Assembly (NCBI RefSeq): GCF_900100385.1
Contig: NZ_FNFC01000015.1
Location: forward strand, 1-64,000
Source: Halovenus aranensis
GTDB taxonomy: Archaea > Halobacteriota > Halobacteria > Halobacteriales > Haloarculaceae
Direction of reading: 5' to 3'
DNA: 64,000 nt
Position numbers and translations under genes: made by a program. Shown one piece after another: positions 42,478 to 50,703 of this stretch (positions within the stretch are counted from its first letter, which is position 1; each line of letters starts with the position of its first letter). The notes beneath the pieces were generated by a model. That model made no database searches. It saw only the letters and a list, made by a program, of their open reading frames with translations, and was not told the origin of the DNA.

Positions 42478-44376
42478 TTACGAATCCGGTTTGTGTTCCC
42501 GAAGTAACTCAATTAGCTCTTCGATCTCTTCTCGTTTCTCTGTATCAAGGTTTGCATCCACCAGCCAAGAGTCAAGATGTTCGAAATCCCAATCCGTGGT
42601 GAATTCTTTCTCACAGAGATTCTGATATTCTTCCCTTTCAGAGGTAGCATCCTCGTCATGGAGAATTTTAGCGATAAGCTCCAAAAACACACTCATTGTT
42701 TGCCTGTAAGTTGAGTCACTATGTGCTTTCGCTTCTGAAGCGTCGTCGAGAGCCAAATTATATTTTCCAGTGATAATCCTCATTTCGGCTCGATTCTGTA
42801 GCGCGATGACAGACTCGGAAGTAATCTCGATGGCCTGTGTATGGTCTTCGATGGCATCTTCGTACCGGCCAAGCTCAGCCTTTACATTGCCCCGGTTGCT
42901 GTAAGCAGGCGCGAAGTCTGGATCAAGTTCGATAGCCTGAGTGTGGTCGTCAATAGCCTCCTCATACCGGCCAAGCTTATCCTTTACATTGCCCCGGTTG
43001 CTGTAAGCAGGCGCGAAGTCTGGATCAAGTTCGATAGCCTGAGTGTGGTCGTCAATAGCCTCCTCATACCGGCCAAGCTTATATTTTGCATTGCCCCGGT
43101 TAGTGTAAGCGTCTGCCTTGTCGAGATTGCGTTCAATGGCCCGGGTATAGTCGTCGATAGCCTCCTCGTACCAGCCAAGCTCTTTTTTTGCATTGCCACG
43201 ATTGTAGTAGGCAACGGCGTGGTCTGGGTTGAGTTCAATAGCTTGAGTATAGTCGTTGATTGCCCCCTCATTTTGACCCAATTCTTGCTTCGTCATTCCG
43301 CGGATACTGTATGCCACTGCATCGTCTGGCTTGTCGTCGATTACGTCATTAATGAGCGCCAGCGCTCGTGCATAGTTTCCATCATCATATTCCTCAGTGG
43401 CTGCCCACCTCTTTGACGTTCTCTCACGGAGTTCCTCTTCTTCTTCACTGGTGGCTTTATTGTCCCCGTCTGCCACCGTTCCACGGAGCTTTTCTGCTCT
43501 CTCCTCGGCTCTGTCGACAATGTCGCTCGGTGCCGGTAACTCCACATCTGGGATTTCCTCTTCAAACTTTGCCATCAGACTCCCAAATGACTCAATTTCG
43601 ACGAGGTCTACGTTTGGTTGTTGTAGCAGTTCCTCCACTTCCGGTCGAAGATTATCAGCAGAGCGCACACACCAGTAGATACCATACTGTGATAATTCCG
43701 CATTGCGAAGCGGCTCCATGATTGACTCGTCACCACCGCTGTACCCCACGACGACCAGCCCGTATTCCTCTACGGTTTGTTTGACCACTTTACGCATCGT
43801 GGGCGCTAAGTTGTCTGTCTCCGAGTCCGTGTTTTTCAGGTTGTTATACAGATAATCACCGTGGAGCTTCACGATGGTCGAATCGTCGTTGGTGAGTCTA
43901 AACTCTGGAGCAAGGGCCTGGTGGGCAAGCACATTCGGCTTATCTTCGAGGTATAGATAGAACGCATCGAACAGCAGGTCATCGAAATTCGGCGTAAGTA
44001 CGTGTGGAATATAACTCTCAGACATCATCTTAGCAAGAACTAGGTGATGCAACGTCGGGTCAACATCGTCAACTAGTTCCTGAATGTATTTGCGTCGATG
44101 GACTTCCTTTGGGTGGCACTGCTCAAACCAAAACCCATATTCACTCTGCTCGGCCCCAATCTCTTCTTCAGCCGTTTCAATCCATGCATCGCGTTCTTTG
44201 TCTGTCTCTGCTTGTTCGTAACGCTCTGTTTGCCACTCTTCGATAAGCTCTCCAGAAGTCGGGATTCCAGCCTGCTTGGAAGTCCCTGCTCCTGTGAGAA
44301 AAGCATGCTTTTGATATTCTGTCACATCCGCAATGAGTTGAGATACATCGACCTTGGAAACCTCTGCGTCTGCCAT
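42478..44376 (-). CDS. SIR2 domain-TPR protein, putative anti-phage NADase
   Basis: The 632-residue protein pairs an N-terminal SIR2 domain (about residues 15-280) with a tetratricopeptide array (about 318-570). SIR2 motifs are intact: AFLTGAGTSKQAGIPT, the catalytic N130 in LTPNFDD, H172 in VKLHGDY and VVVGYSGGDESIM. In known defence proteins such SIR2 domains hydrolyse NAD to stop phage growth, and repeat domains sense infection. Two TPR units are encoded by identical 102-base copies. The gene is clearly A/T-richer than both neighbours, which points to horizontal transfer. A TATA-like ATTTAGATG about 30 bases before ATG 44376 suggests a leaderless message. No integrase or other defence gene adjoins it. 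A host signalling role is the alternative. Confidence 0.8.
   Translation of the reverse strand: MADAEVSKVDVSQLIADVTEYQKHAFLTGAGTSKQAGIPTSGELIEEWQTERYEQAETDKERDAWIETAEEEIGAEQSEYGFWFEQCHPKEVHRRKYIQELVDDVDPTLHHLVLAKMMSESYIPHVLTPNFDDLLFDAFYLYLEDKPNVLAHQALAPEFRLTNDDSTIVKLHGDYLYNNLKNTDSETDNLAPTMRKVVKQTVEEYGLVVVGYSGGDESIMEPLRNAELSQYGIYWCVRSADNLRPEVEELLQQPNVDLVEIESFGSLMAKFEEEIPDVELPAPSDIVDRAEERAEKLRGTVADGDNKATSEEEEELRERTSKRWAATEEYDDGNYARALALINDVIDDKPDDAVAYSIRGMTKQELGQNEGAINDYTQAIELNPDHAVAYYNRGNAKKELGWYEEAIDDYTRAIERNLDKADAYTNRGNAKYKLGRYEEAIDDHTQAIELDPDFAPAYSNRGNVKDKLGRYEEAIDDHTQAIELDPDFAPAYSNRGNVKAELGRYEDAIEDHTQAIEITSESVIALQNRAEMRIITGKYNLALDDASEAKAHSDSTYRQTMSVFLELIAKILHDEDATSEREEYQNLCEKEFTTDWDFEHLDSWLVDANLDTEKREEIEELIELLREHKPDS
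42879..43082 (-). repeat. Two identical tandem 102-base repeats (one TPR unit each)
   Basis: Bases 42879-42980 and 42981-43082 are identical as far as I can read. Each encodes one 34-residue TPR unit (containing RYEEAIDDHTQAIELDPDF). The flanking units share the protein motif but differ at many bases. Identity at silent positions implies a recent duplication or gene conversion. Confidence 0.8.
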
Positions 44377-44724
44377 TATTCTGGATGACTAATCGAATAC
44401 ATCTAAATCTTGCCCAGTTTGATTAAAGACACACAATTCGGGATGAAACGAACAATCAACTAATCTTGAATGTTCCATTACACAGTTCATAACTTCTTGT
44501 CTTGACAAGCAGTGGTGTGAATTAGTAGAGATTGGATGCTTTCACGCTTGACCGGACAGTCCCTGTCTTTGCCCGGCGCAGTTTTTCTCCTGGGGGGACT
44601 GAAAGGGGCGGCTGAGTACGCGAACCCCGCCGACACAAGCACGCGAGGACTGCGAGCGCGCGCAGCGAGGCGCGGGAGCGTACTCAGCCGGGGCTTTCCT
44701 GCTGCTCTCACCTTCGTTCTTCGC
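44377..44724. other. Intergenic region with A/T-rich left and highly structured right half
   Basis: Bases 44,377-44,560 are A/T-rich and hold the promoter of the SIR2-TPR gene. From about 44,575 the composition turns abruptly GC-rich, at the long stem described separately (44601-44698). This abrupt change may mark the right edge of the imported SIR2 segment. I see no protein gene. Confidence 0.5.
44591..44698. ncRNA. Candidate structured RNA or repetitive hairpin element
   Basis: GAAAG-GGG-CGGCTGAGTACGC (44601-44621) is matched by GCGTACTCAGCCG-GGG-CTTTC (44678-44698): five and thirteen perfect pairs flank a symmetric GGG/GGG internal loop. The 56-base apical part is GC-rich and can pair further. 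The frame GGGGGGACTGAAAG...GGGGCTTTC resembles an element I remember seeing elsewhere in haloarchaeal genomes with a different stem but the same ends. It has no coding potential on either strand. Strand is undetermined. Confidence 0.5.
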
Positions 44725-45240
44725 CTAACTGTCGACAGAATCGAACCCCTCGACCCGCGTCGTGTAGTGTGCTGCCGTCTCGAAGAGCGTCGCGTCTCTG
44801 TCGAGGTCGTCTCGGAGGACCTCGGCGGGTGTACCGCCGACGAGGGTCTCTGACTCGACGCGTTGGCCTTCGGTGACGAGGCCGTTCGCGCCGACGACGC
44901 TGTAGGGTTCGAGCATCGCGTCGTCGAGCACCGTCGCGTTCATCCCGACGAGGCTGTGTTCGCCGACAGTCGCGTTGTGGACGATTGCGTTGTGCCCGAC
45001 TGCGGCGTTCTCCTCCAGGTGGACCTGCTGGTCGGGAGCGTCTGCGTGGATGGTGACGTTATCTTGAACGTTCGCACGCGCGTCGAGGACGACTTCACCG
45101 CCGCCGTCGCCGCGGATAACCGCGCCGGGCAGAATTGTCGCCTCCTCGCCGACAGTTACGTTGCCGACGAGCACCGCCGTCGGGTCGACGGAGGCAGAGT
45201 CGGCGACGGTCGGTTCCTGGTCGTGAAAGGAGCGTTGCAT
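44725..45240 (-). CDS. Gamma-carbonic anhydrase-like (left-handed beta-helix) protein
   Basis: The 171-residue protein has repeated hexapeptides (VGNVTVGEEATILPGAVIRGD) of a left-handed beta helix and three histidines H65, H83 and H88 at the positions of the zinc ligands in archaeal Cam. R43 and D45 also match. The family includes active carbonic anhydrases and inactive transferases such as PaaY. The acidic loop of Cam is shortened, as in CamH. ATG 45240 is preferred over 45267. Phenylacetate genes 10 kb away make a PaaY role possible but weak. Confidence 0.85.
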   Translation of the reverse strand: MQRSFHDQEPTVADSASVDPTAVLVGNVTVGEEATILPGAVIRGDGGGEVVLDARANVQDNVTIHADAPDQQVHLEENAAVGHNAIVHNATVGEHSLVGMNATVLDDAMLEPYSVVGANGLVTEGQRVESETLVGGTPAEVLRDDLDRDATLFETAAHYTTRVEGFDSVDS

Positions 45241-45345
45241 GGTCCTGTCTTGGACGGTCACGCTCAATAAAGTGCCCGCCGTCGAAGCGCCGTCGGGCCA
45301 GTGAACCCTGCACCGTTATTATAGCAGGCCCGGAATGAATCACCG

Positions 45346-46998
45346 ATGGCGAACTACGCGTCGCTCGTCTACCTCGTCGCCGTGGTGGCCGGCATCGCCC
45401 TCGTCGGTATCGGCGGCGACAGCTACCGGCGGTGGGACCGGCCGGGGTCGACGGTTTTCAGCCTCTATCTCGTCTCCTGTGGGCTGATTCCCGTGGTCTC
45501 GCTCTCGTTTGCCGTAGTGAGTTCGACGGTGGTGCCGACGTTGCTTTTCCTTGGCTTTTGGTGTGTGGCGACCGTCGTCTGGTTCCTGTTTGCGCTCCAG
45601 TACACGGGTACCTACACGCGCCAGGGGCCGCTGTTGGTCGGTCTACTGCTCGTGCCGTCGCTCGTGTTGGTGCCGTGGCTCCTCGAACCGGGAGTCGGGT
45701 CACTCGGCGCAACTGCCGCGGCGCTGTCGGCGGTCGTGCTGAGTACGTACTCGGCGCTCGCGCTCATCGGCACCCTGCTGGTGTTCCGAAGTACGGTTCT
45801 CGACGATTACGTCCCGTTGTCCCAGGGGAGTGCGCTCATCGTCGCGGGCATCGTGCCGAGTCTGGCGGTCACGCTGTTCGGACAACTCATCGACCAGGAC
45901 GTGACAGTCCCATCAGCGAGTATCTTCGCAGGCGGGTTCGTTATCACCGCCGTCGCCGCCGCGCTCGTTGTGTACCGTTACGACGCCTTCGACCCGGTGC
46001 CGACGGCGGGGCTAATCGGGGAGCGAGCGATGCTCCGCGAGACCGACGACCTCGTCGCAATTGTCGACGTGGACGACCGGATTCTCTCGCTCAACGAGCG
46101 CACCCGCGACGTCGTCGAGGAGTCCGTCTCCCTCGGGACGGGCCTGTCGGACGCACTCGGCTACACGCGGACGGCGTTCGACGAGCGCGACACCGTCGAC
46201 CTCGACACCGCCCGTGGCGTCCGCCAGTTCGACAGCCAGGTATCGCGACTGACTGACGGCCACGGCCGTGAACTCGGCGCTATCGTGAGCCTCCGTGACG
46301 TGACCGAGCGAGAGTTGCGCAAACAGCGTCTTGAGGTGTTCAACCGCATCCTGGGCCACAACATCCGCAACGAGGTGAGCGTCATCACCGCAAACGCCGA
46401 GGTCGTCGCCGACGAGGTCGAGGAAACTCTCACCGCCCGGCTCGATACCGCAATCGACTCCGCCGACTCGCTGCAGTCACTCGGGACGAAAGCCCGGCGA
46501 ATCGAGGAGATTCTCGCGGCCGAGAGCCAGCGACAGTTCGCACTCGGCGAGTTCCTCGGAACCGTCGCAGACGAGTACGAAAACCGATGGCCGGGCGCGA
46601 GCGTGACAGTCGACGGGCGGTCGTCAGCCGGTGAAATACGGTGTGACCGGCCAGCACTGCGGTTCGTGCTCGACAACCTCGTCGAGAACGCGGTCGAACA
46701 CGCCGACAGCGACACACCGCAAGTCGAACTCGCCGCGACGGTCGACGGAAACGAGCGCTACCCGGTCGTCGTCGAGGTCCGTGACGACGGCCCAGGGATT
46801 CCCGACAGGGAGCGCGCGGTTCTCGACGAGGGCGAGGAGACACCGCTGGAACACGGCTCTGGCGTTGGCCTCTGGGTTACGAACTGGGCGACGACCGACC
46901 TGGGAGGTGACCTCTCGCTCGCACAGCGGGAATCTGGAGGCACCGTCGCCCGGGTCCGGCTCCCCTCGTCGGTGCTGCCAGACGCCACGAGCGAGTGA
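45346..46998 (+). CDS. Membrane sensor histidine kinase (7TM-PAS-HK)
   Basis: The 550-residue protein has about seven hydrophobic spans in residues 1-215, a PAS-like domain (LVAIVDVDDRILSLNERTRDV), an acceptor helix (FNRILGHNIRNEVSVI) and an ATPase domain with LDNLVENAVEHAD, DDGPGIPDRE and GSGVGLWVTNW. It is similar in plan to the kinase at 9,614 but has no GAF or second PAS. A receiver partner is not adjacent. It is followed by the sugar-kinase-like gene after about 40 bases. Confidence 0.86.
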   Translation: MANYASLVYLVAVVAGIALVGIGGDSYRRWDRPGSTVFSLYLVSCGLIPVVSLSFAVVSSTVVPTLLFLGFWCVATVVWFLFALQYTGTYTRQGPLLVGLLLVPSLVLVPWLLEPGVGSLGATAAALSAVVLSTYSALALIGTLLVFRSTVLDDYVPLSQGSALIVAGIVPSLAVTLFGQLIDQDVTVPSASIFAGGFVITAVAAALVVYRYDAFDPVPTAGLIGERAMLRETDDLVAIVDVDDRILSLNERTRDVVEESVSLGTGLSDALGYTRTAFDERDTVDLDTARGVRQFDSQVSRLTDGHGRELGAIVSLRDVTERELRKQRLEVFNRILGHNIRNEVSVITANAEVVADEVEETLTARLDTAIDSADSLQSLGTKARRIEEILAAESQRQFALGEFLGTVADEYENRWPGASVTVDGRSSAGEIRCDRPALRFVLDNLVENAVEHADSDTPQVELAATVDGNERYPVVVEVRDDGPGIPDRERAVLDEGEETPLEHGSGVGLWVTNWATTDLGGDLSLAQRESGGTVARVRLPSSVLPDATSE

Positions 46999-47038
46999 GG
47001 ACCGCGCCACTCTTGTGCTCGGCTCCGGACGTTCGAGC

Positions 47039-47872
47039 GTGGACACGGCACGCATCGAGCGGGCGCTCGGAACGACGGTTCGTGAGCTGTCCGAACTCGA
47101 CGGCGGAATGATTGGCACCGTCTATCGGGTCGCCCTCACAGACGGGCGGACAGTCGTCGCAAAGACCGGCGAGACGCCGCTCACCGCCGAGGCGCGGATG
47201 CTCCAGCACCTCGACGCGAACGGCCTGCCGGTGCCGACGGTACTGCAGGCCTCGGACGACCTGCTGGTACTGACACACGCCGAGGGGACGCCAGCCCACA
47301 CGCCCGCCGTCGCGCGCGACGCTGCCGACCGCCTCGCGGCCCTCCACGAGACCACGGCAGCGGCGTTTGGTTTTCCGTTCGAGACGCTCACCGGAACGGT
47401 CACGCAGCCGAACCCCTGGACTACAGAGTGGTCGCGGTTCTACGTCGACCACCGACTCCGGCACGTTCGCGAGCTGTGTCTCGACGCCGACGCGCTCGAC
47501 GCGGCGCTCGACCGGCGACTGACGGCCACGCTCGACCGGCTGGCGGATATACTGGTCGAGCCTGCCGCCCCGGCGCTGATTCACGGCGACGCCTGGGAGA
47601 CCAACATCTTGTCTGACGGCGAGGAGGTGTGTGCCTTTCTCGACCCGGCGTGTTACTACGCCCACCCCGAAATCGAGCTGGCGTACGTCGACTGGACCGA
47701 CACGTTCGGCGACGCCTTCTTCGAGCGCTACGACGCGATACGCGGCATCGACGACGGTTTCTTCGAGACGCGTCGGTACGCCTACCGGCTGTATCCGTTG
47801 CTGGTCCATCTGCTGTTGTTCGGCTCGCCGTACGACACGGAACTGAGACAGACACTCGGCCAGATGGGGTAA
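47039..47872 (+). CDS. Fructosamine kinase-family phosphotransferase
   Basis: The 277-residue protein has an APH-like kinase fold: GGMIGTVYRVALTDGRTVVAKTG with the ATP-binding lysine, LIHGDAWETNIL as catalytic loop (Asp and Asn), and FLDPACYYAHPEIELAYVDW in the place of the DFG segment. These match fructosamine-3-kinase relatives, which phosphorylate glycated amines so that the sugar is released. GTG 47039 is chosen; another GTG lies at 47015. It is cytoplasmic. Confidence 0.82.
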   Translation: MDTARIERALGTTVRELSELDGGMIGTVYRVALTDGRTVVAKTGETPLTAEARMLQHLDANGLPVPTVLQASDDLLVLTHAEGTPAHTPAVARDAADRLAALHETTAAAFGFPFETLTGTVTQPNPWTTEWSRFYVDHRLRHVRELCLDADALDAALDRRLTATLDRLADILVEPAAPALIHGDAWETNILSDGEEVCAFLDPACYYAHPEIELAYVDWTDTFGDAFFERYDAIRGIDDGFFETRRYAYRLYPLLVHLLLFGSPYDTELRQTLGQMG

Positions 47873-47928
47873 CCACACCACCGCCGGTTCCACCGCGTTT
47901 ATGCCCAGTCCGTGAGAAGAGGCTGGTG

Positions 47929-48642
47929 ATGTACAAGCATATCGCATTGCTCGTCCGCCAGGAGGGGATGAGCCACGAGGAGTTCGTCGATTACTGGCAG
48001 AACAATCACACCCCGATAGCCAAGGATATCGAGGGTGTCGTCCGCTACCAGCAGGTGCTGCCGACCGAGCCCGAACACGCAGAGTTCGACGGCATCGCCG
48101 AACTCTACTTCGAGACCCTCGACGAGTTGCACGAGGCGCTGGGAAGCCCCGGCTCCCGGGATTACGACCCCACGAAGGAAGTCGCCACAGAGGCCCGCGA
48201 AGACGTGAACAACTTCCTCGCTATCGAACAGCGCCCGCGCTTTATCGGCGAGGAGAAAGTCTGGAAAGAGGAGGCCGACAGCACCGACGGCCTCTACAAG
48301 CATTCGGCGTTTCTCGTCCGCCAGGAGGGGATGAGCCACGAGGAGTTCCGGGATTACTGGGAGAGCAACCACTCGCCACTCGCCAAGGACATCGAGGGCG
48401 TCGTCCGATATCACACGGTGTATCCGACTGACCCCGAACACGCCGAGTTCGACGGCGTCGCCGAACTCTACTTCGAGACGCTGGAGGACCTCCACGAGGC
48501 ACTCGGTAGCGAGGGCTCGCGAGACTACGACCCCACGAAGGAAGTCGCCGCAAAGGCCCGCGAGGACGTGAACAACTTCCTCGCTGTCGAGGAACGCCCC
48601 CGCCTCATCGGCCAGGAACAGGTCGTCAAAAGCGAGGAGTGA
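47929..48642 (+). CDS. Tandem EthD-domain protein
   Basis: The 237-residue protein is an internal duplication: residues 1-115 and 122-237 both read K-H-x-A/S-x-L-V-R-Q-E-G-M-S-H-E-E-F, then WxxNHxPxAKDIEGVVRY and so on, with most residues identical. EthD-type domains are ferredoxin-like and occur as subunits or ring-opening enzymes in degradation of ethers, aromatics and polyketides. Most are single, so fusing two mimics the natural dimer. It lies next to the HD gene and upstream of the Liv-PaaK cluster. Confidence 0.85.
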   Translation: MYKHIALLVRQEGMSHEEFVDYWQNNHTPIAKDIEGVVRYQQVLPTEPEHAEFDGIAELYFETLDELHEALGSPGSRDYDPTKEVATEAREDVNNFLAIEQRPRFIGEEKVWKEEADSTDGLYKHSAFLVRQEGMSHEEFRDYWESNHSPLAKDIEGVVRYHTVYPTDPEHAEFDGVAELYFETLEDLHEALGSEGSRDYDPTKEVAAKAREDVNNFLAVEERPRLIGQEQVVKSEE

Positions 48643-48644
48643 CC

Positions 48645-49229
48645 ATGCCAGCCTACGAGCAACAGGTCCGCGAGGCCTTCCCCGAACTCGAAGACATCGA
48701 GAACGCGCAGTTGCGCGAGCAGGTGGTCGAGGCGTGGGTGCTGGGGCTCGAACGCGGCGGCTGGCAGGATATCGAGGACATCCCCTACGCCTGGAATATC
48801 CACGAGGTGTCGAACGTCGAACACGTCCGCGGGGTCACGCGCATCGCCCGCGAGGGGGCACGCGAGCAACGCGACTTCCACGGCGCAGACCCCGATATGG
48901 ATACGATTCTCGCGGCCGCCCTGCTCCACGACGTCGGCAAGTGTTACGAGTACACCGACCACGTCGACGACGGCCTCGTCGACCCCGACCCCGCCTACGC
49001 CAGCGAGGAGATTCCACACTCGATTTCGGGGTATGCCCTCGCCCACGAGGTCGGCTGTCCGCTCTCGGTCCAGCGTGCGATTCCGCATTTCCTCGGTGAA
49101 GTGCCCAAACGGACGCTGGAGGCCGAACTCGTCAAAAGCGCGAACTCGATGTCCTCGAACGCCATCACGCAGGCGACGATGGATATCACGCTACAGGAGT
49201 GGGTCGAGGAGTACTCCCAGACCTCCTGA
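48645..49229 (+). CDS. HD-domain phosphohydrolase
   Basis: The 194-residue protein has the HD metal site with H60, H95-D96 in LAAALLHDVGKCYEYTDHVDDG and a second His-rich segment (IPHSISGYALAHEVG). It may hydrolyse a nucleotide or, as in some aromatic pathways, act on a small organic substrate. A GTG at 48639 that overlaps the EthD stop is an alternative start. The tight spacing implies the two genes are one transcription unit. Confidence 0.83.
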   Translation: MPAYEQQVREAFPELEDIENAQLREQVVEAWVLGLERGGWQDIEDIPYAWNIHEVSNVEHVRGVTRIAREGAREQRDFHGADPDMDTILAAALLHDVGKCYEYTDHVDDGLVDPDPAYASEEIPHSISGYALAHEVGCPLSVQRAIPHFLGEVPKRTLEAELVKSANSMSSNAITQATMDITLQEWVEEYSQTS

Positions 49230-49302
49230 TTGTGCCGCCCTGACATCTGCCCGCAACGGCGCGGATTTGCTGTCTCACGTTACACCAGACACGACGAGAA
49301 GA

Positions 49303-49343
49303 GGTGTTTAAACCCGTTATTACGCGGGGGTGGTATTTAAACC
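49303..49343 (+). promoter_or_regulatory. Two TTTAAAC-type boxes before livK
   Basis: GGTGTTTAAACC (49303-49314) and GGTATTTAAACC (49332-49343) differ by one base and lie 29 bases apart. The second fits a TATA box, with a start expected near 49,362-49,368. The first may be a second promoter or, being nearly palindromic, a regulator site. Confidence 0.45.
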
Positions 49344-49394
49344 AACTATATAGAGGGGGTAATGCATATATGCCAGTACCGGGAAAGCGACGGT

Positions 49395-50684
49395 ATGAGA
49401 ACTGATAACCAGATACAAAAGAAGCGACGAGACTTTCTCAAGACGACGGCGGCAGGGAGCGCTGTCGCGCTCACGGGGCTGTCGGGCTGTATCGGAAGCA
49501 CCGACGACGACGGGGGCGACGGCGAGGACGGCGGGACGACCGACGACGGGACAGACTTCGACGAGGTCACGCTGGGCGTGCTCGAACCGTTCACCGGGGA
49601 CTTCGCCGAGCTGGCGACGGAGCGAAACCAGGGCGAGACGCTGGCTATCGACCAGGTGAACGCGAGCGACGAGTACGACTTCGAGTTCAACGTCGCGGAG
49701 TACGACACGCAGCTCAGCTCGGAGGACGGCGTCCAGGCGGCCAAAGACGCTATCGAATCCGACGGCGCGCAGTTCCTGACGGGCGCGATTTCGAGTTCGG
49801 TCGCGCTCGCAATCAACGAGGTCGCCGCAAACCAACAGGTCGTCTACACGCCGGGAGCAGCGGACGTGTCGATTACCGGCTCGAACTGTAACGAGTACGT
49901 CTTCCGGTTCGAGACGAACACGGCACAGATTGCGGAGGTGACGACCCAGTGGTTGGCCGACAAGGGTTGGACGAACCTCCACTATCAGATTGCCGACTAC
50001 GCCTACGGCGATTCCGTACTCGAAGAGGTTGACTCCCGGATGAGCGAGCGCAGCGGCGACTACGAGCGACTCGGTACCACCCGGTCGGCCCCCGCCGCAC
50101 AGAACTTCGACTCGGCTATTACCGAGATCGAAGAGAACGTCGACGCGGCCGACGCGCTCGTCGTCGGCGCGACCGGTGGCCACCTGATTCGGTTTCTGGT
50201 TCAGGCAGCCGGGCGCGGCCTGAAAGAGGACATCCCCATCGTGACGACCACCGGCTCGTTCCGCGTCGTTCGTGGTGGTGCCGGCTCGGCCGCCTACGAC
50301 GTTTACAGCGGCACCCGCTACGTCCCGAGCATCGACACCGGGACGAACCCCCAATTCGTCGAGGATTATCAGGCCGAGTACGACGCGCCGCCGGACAACT
50401 TCTCGCGGGTGGGTTACGGCTCGGTGTTGATGCTGGCAAACGGTATCCAGGAGGCCGGCTCCAAAGACCCCGACGACGTACGCGATGTGCTGCCCGGCAT
50501 GACCCACGAGACCATCTTCGGGGACGTGGCGTTCCGCGAGTGCGACCAGCAGGCCTCGAACCCCGTCTGGATGGGACAGAACGTCGCACCCGAGGAAGGC
50601 GAAACCGCCGCGGTCGAACTGCTTCGAAACCTCGACGGCGAGGCGGCCCAGCCGGCGTGTGATACGACTGGCTGCGAACTGTAA
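49395..50684 (+). CDS. livK: Branched-chain-type ABC transporter substrate-binding lipoprotein (LivK-like)
   Basis: The 429-residue protein starts with a Tat signal (KKRRDFLKTTAAG) and the LSGC lipobox near residue 36, then an acidic Gly, Asp-rich linker. The periplasmic-binding fold begins at VTLGVLEPFTGDFAE and is of type I, as in LivK and amide- or urate-binding proteins. ATG 49395 fits the Tat n-region best, although ATG 49362, about 25 bases after a TATA-like box, would be leaderless. It is the outside receptor for the linked permease and ATPases. Confidence 0.86.
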   Translation: MRTDNQIQKKRRDFLKTTAAGSAVALTGLSGCIGSTDDDGGDGEDGGTTDDGTDFDEVTLGVLEPFTGDFAELATERNQGETLAIDQVNASDEYDFEFNVAEYDTQLSSEDGVQAAKDAIESDGAQFLTGAISSSVALAINEVAANQQVVYTPGAADVSITGSNCNEYVFRFETNTAQIAEVTTQWLADKGWTNLHYQIADYAYGDSVLEEVDSRMSERSGDYERLGTTRSAPAAQNFDSAITEIEENVDAADALVVGATGGHLIRFLVQAAGRGLKEDIPIVTTTGSFRVVRGGAGSAAYDVYSGTRYVPSIDTGTNPQFVEDYQAEYDAPPDNFSRVGYGSVLMLANGIQEAGSKDPDDVRDVLPGMTHETIFGDVAFRECDQQASNPVWMGQNVAPEEGETAAVELLRNLDGEAAQPACDTTGCEL

Positions 50685-50703
50685 CTCCGGGCTCTCGGTT
50701 CAG

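Noticed and set aside
42879-43250. Repeated DNA considered as a CRISPR-like array
   Set aside because: The period is 102 bases, in frame, with each copy encoding one TPR unit, and there are no spacers.
44536-44853. A 105-codon plus-strand frame across the long stem
   Set aside because: It crosses the hairpin and runs antisense to the carbonic anhydrase gene, and its sequence is Arg-rich without motif.
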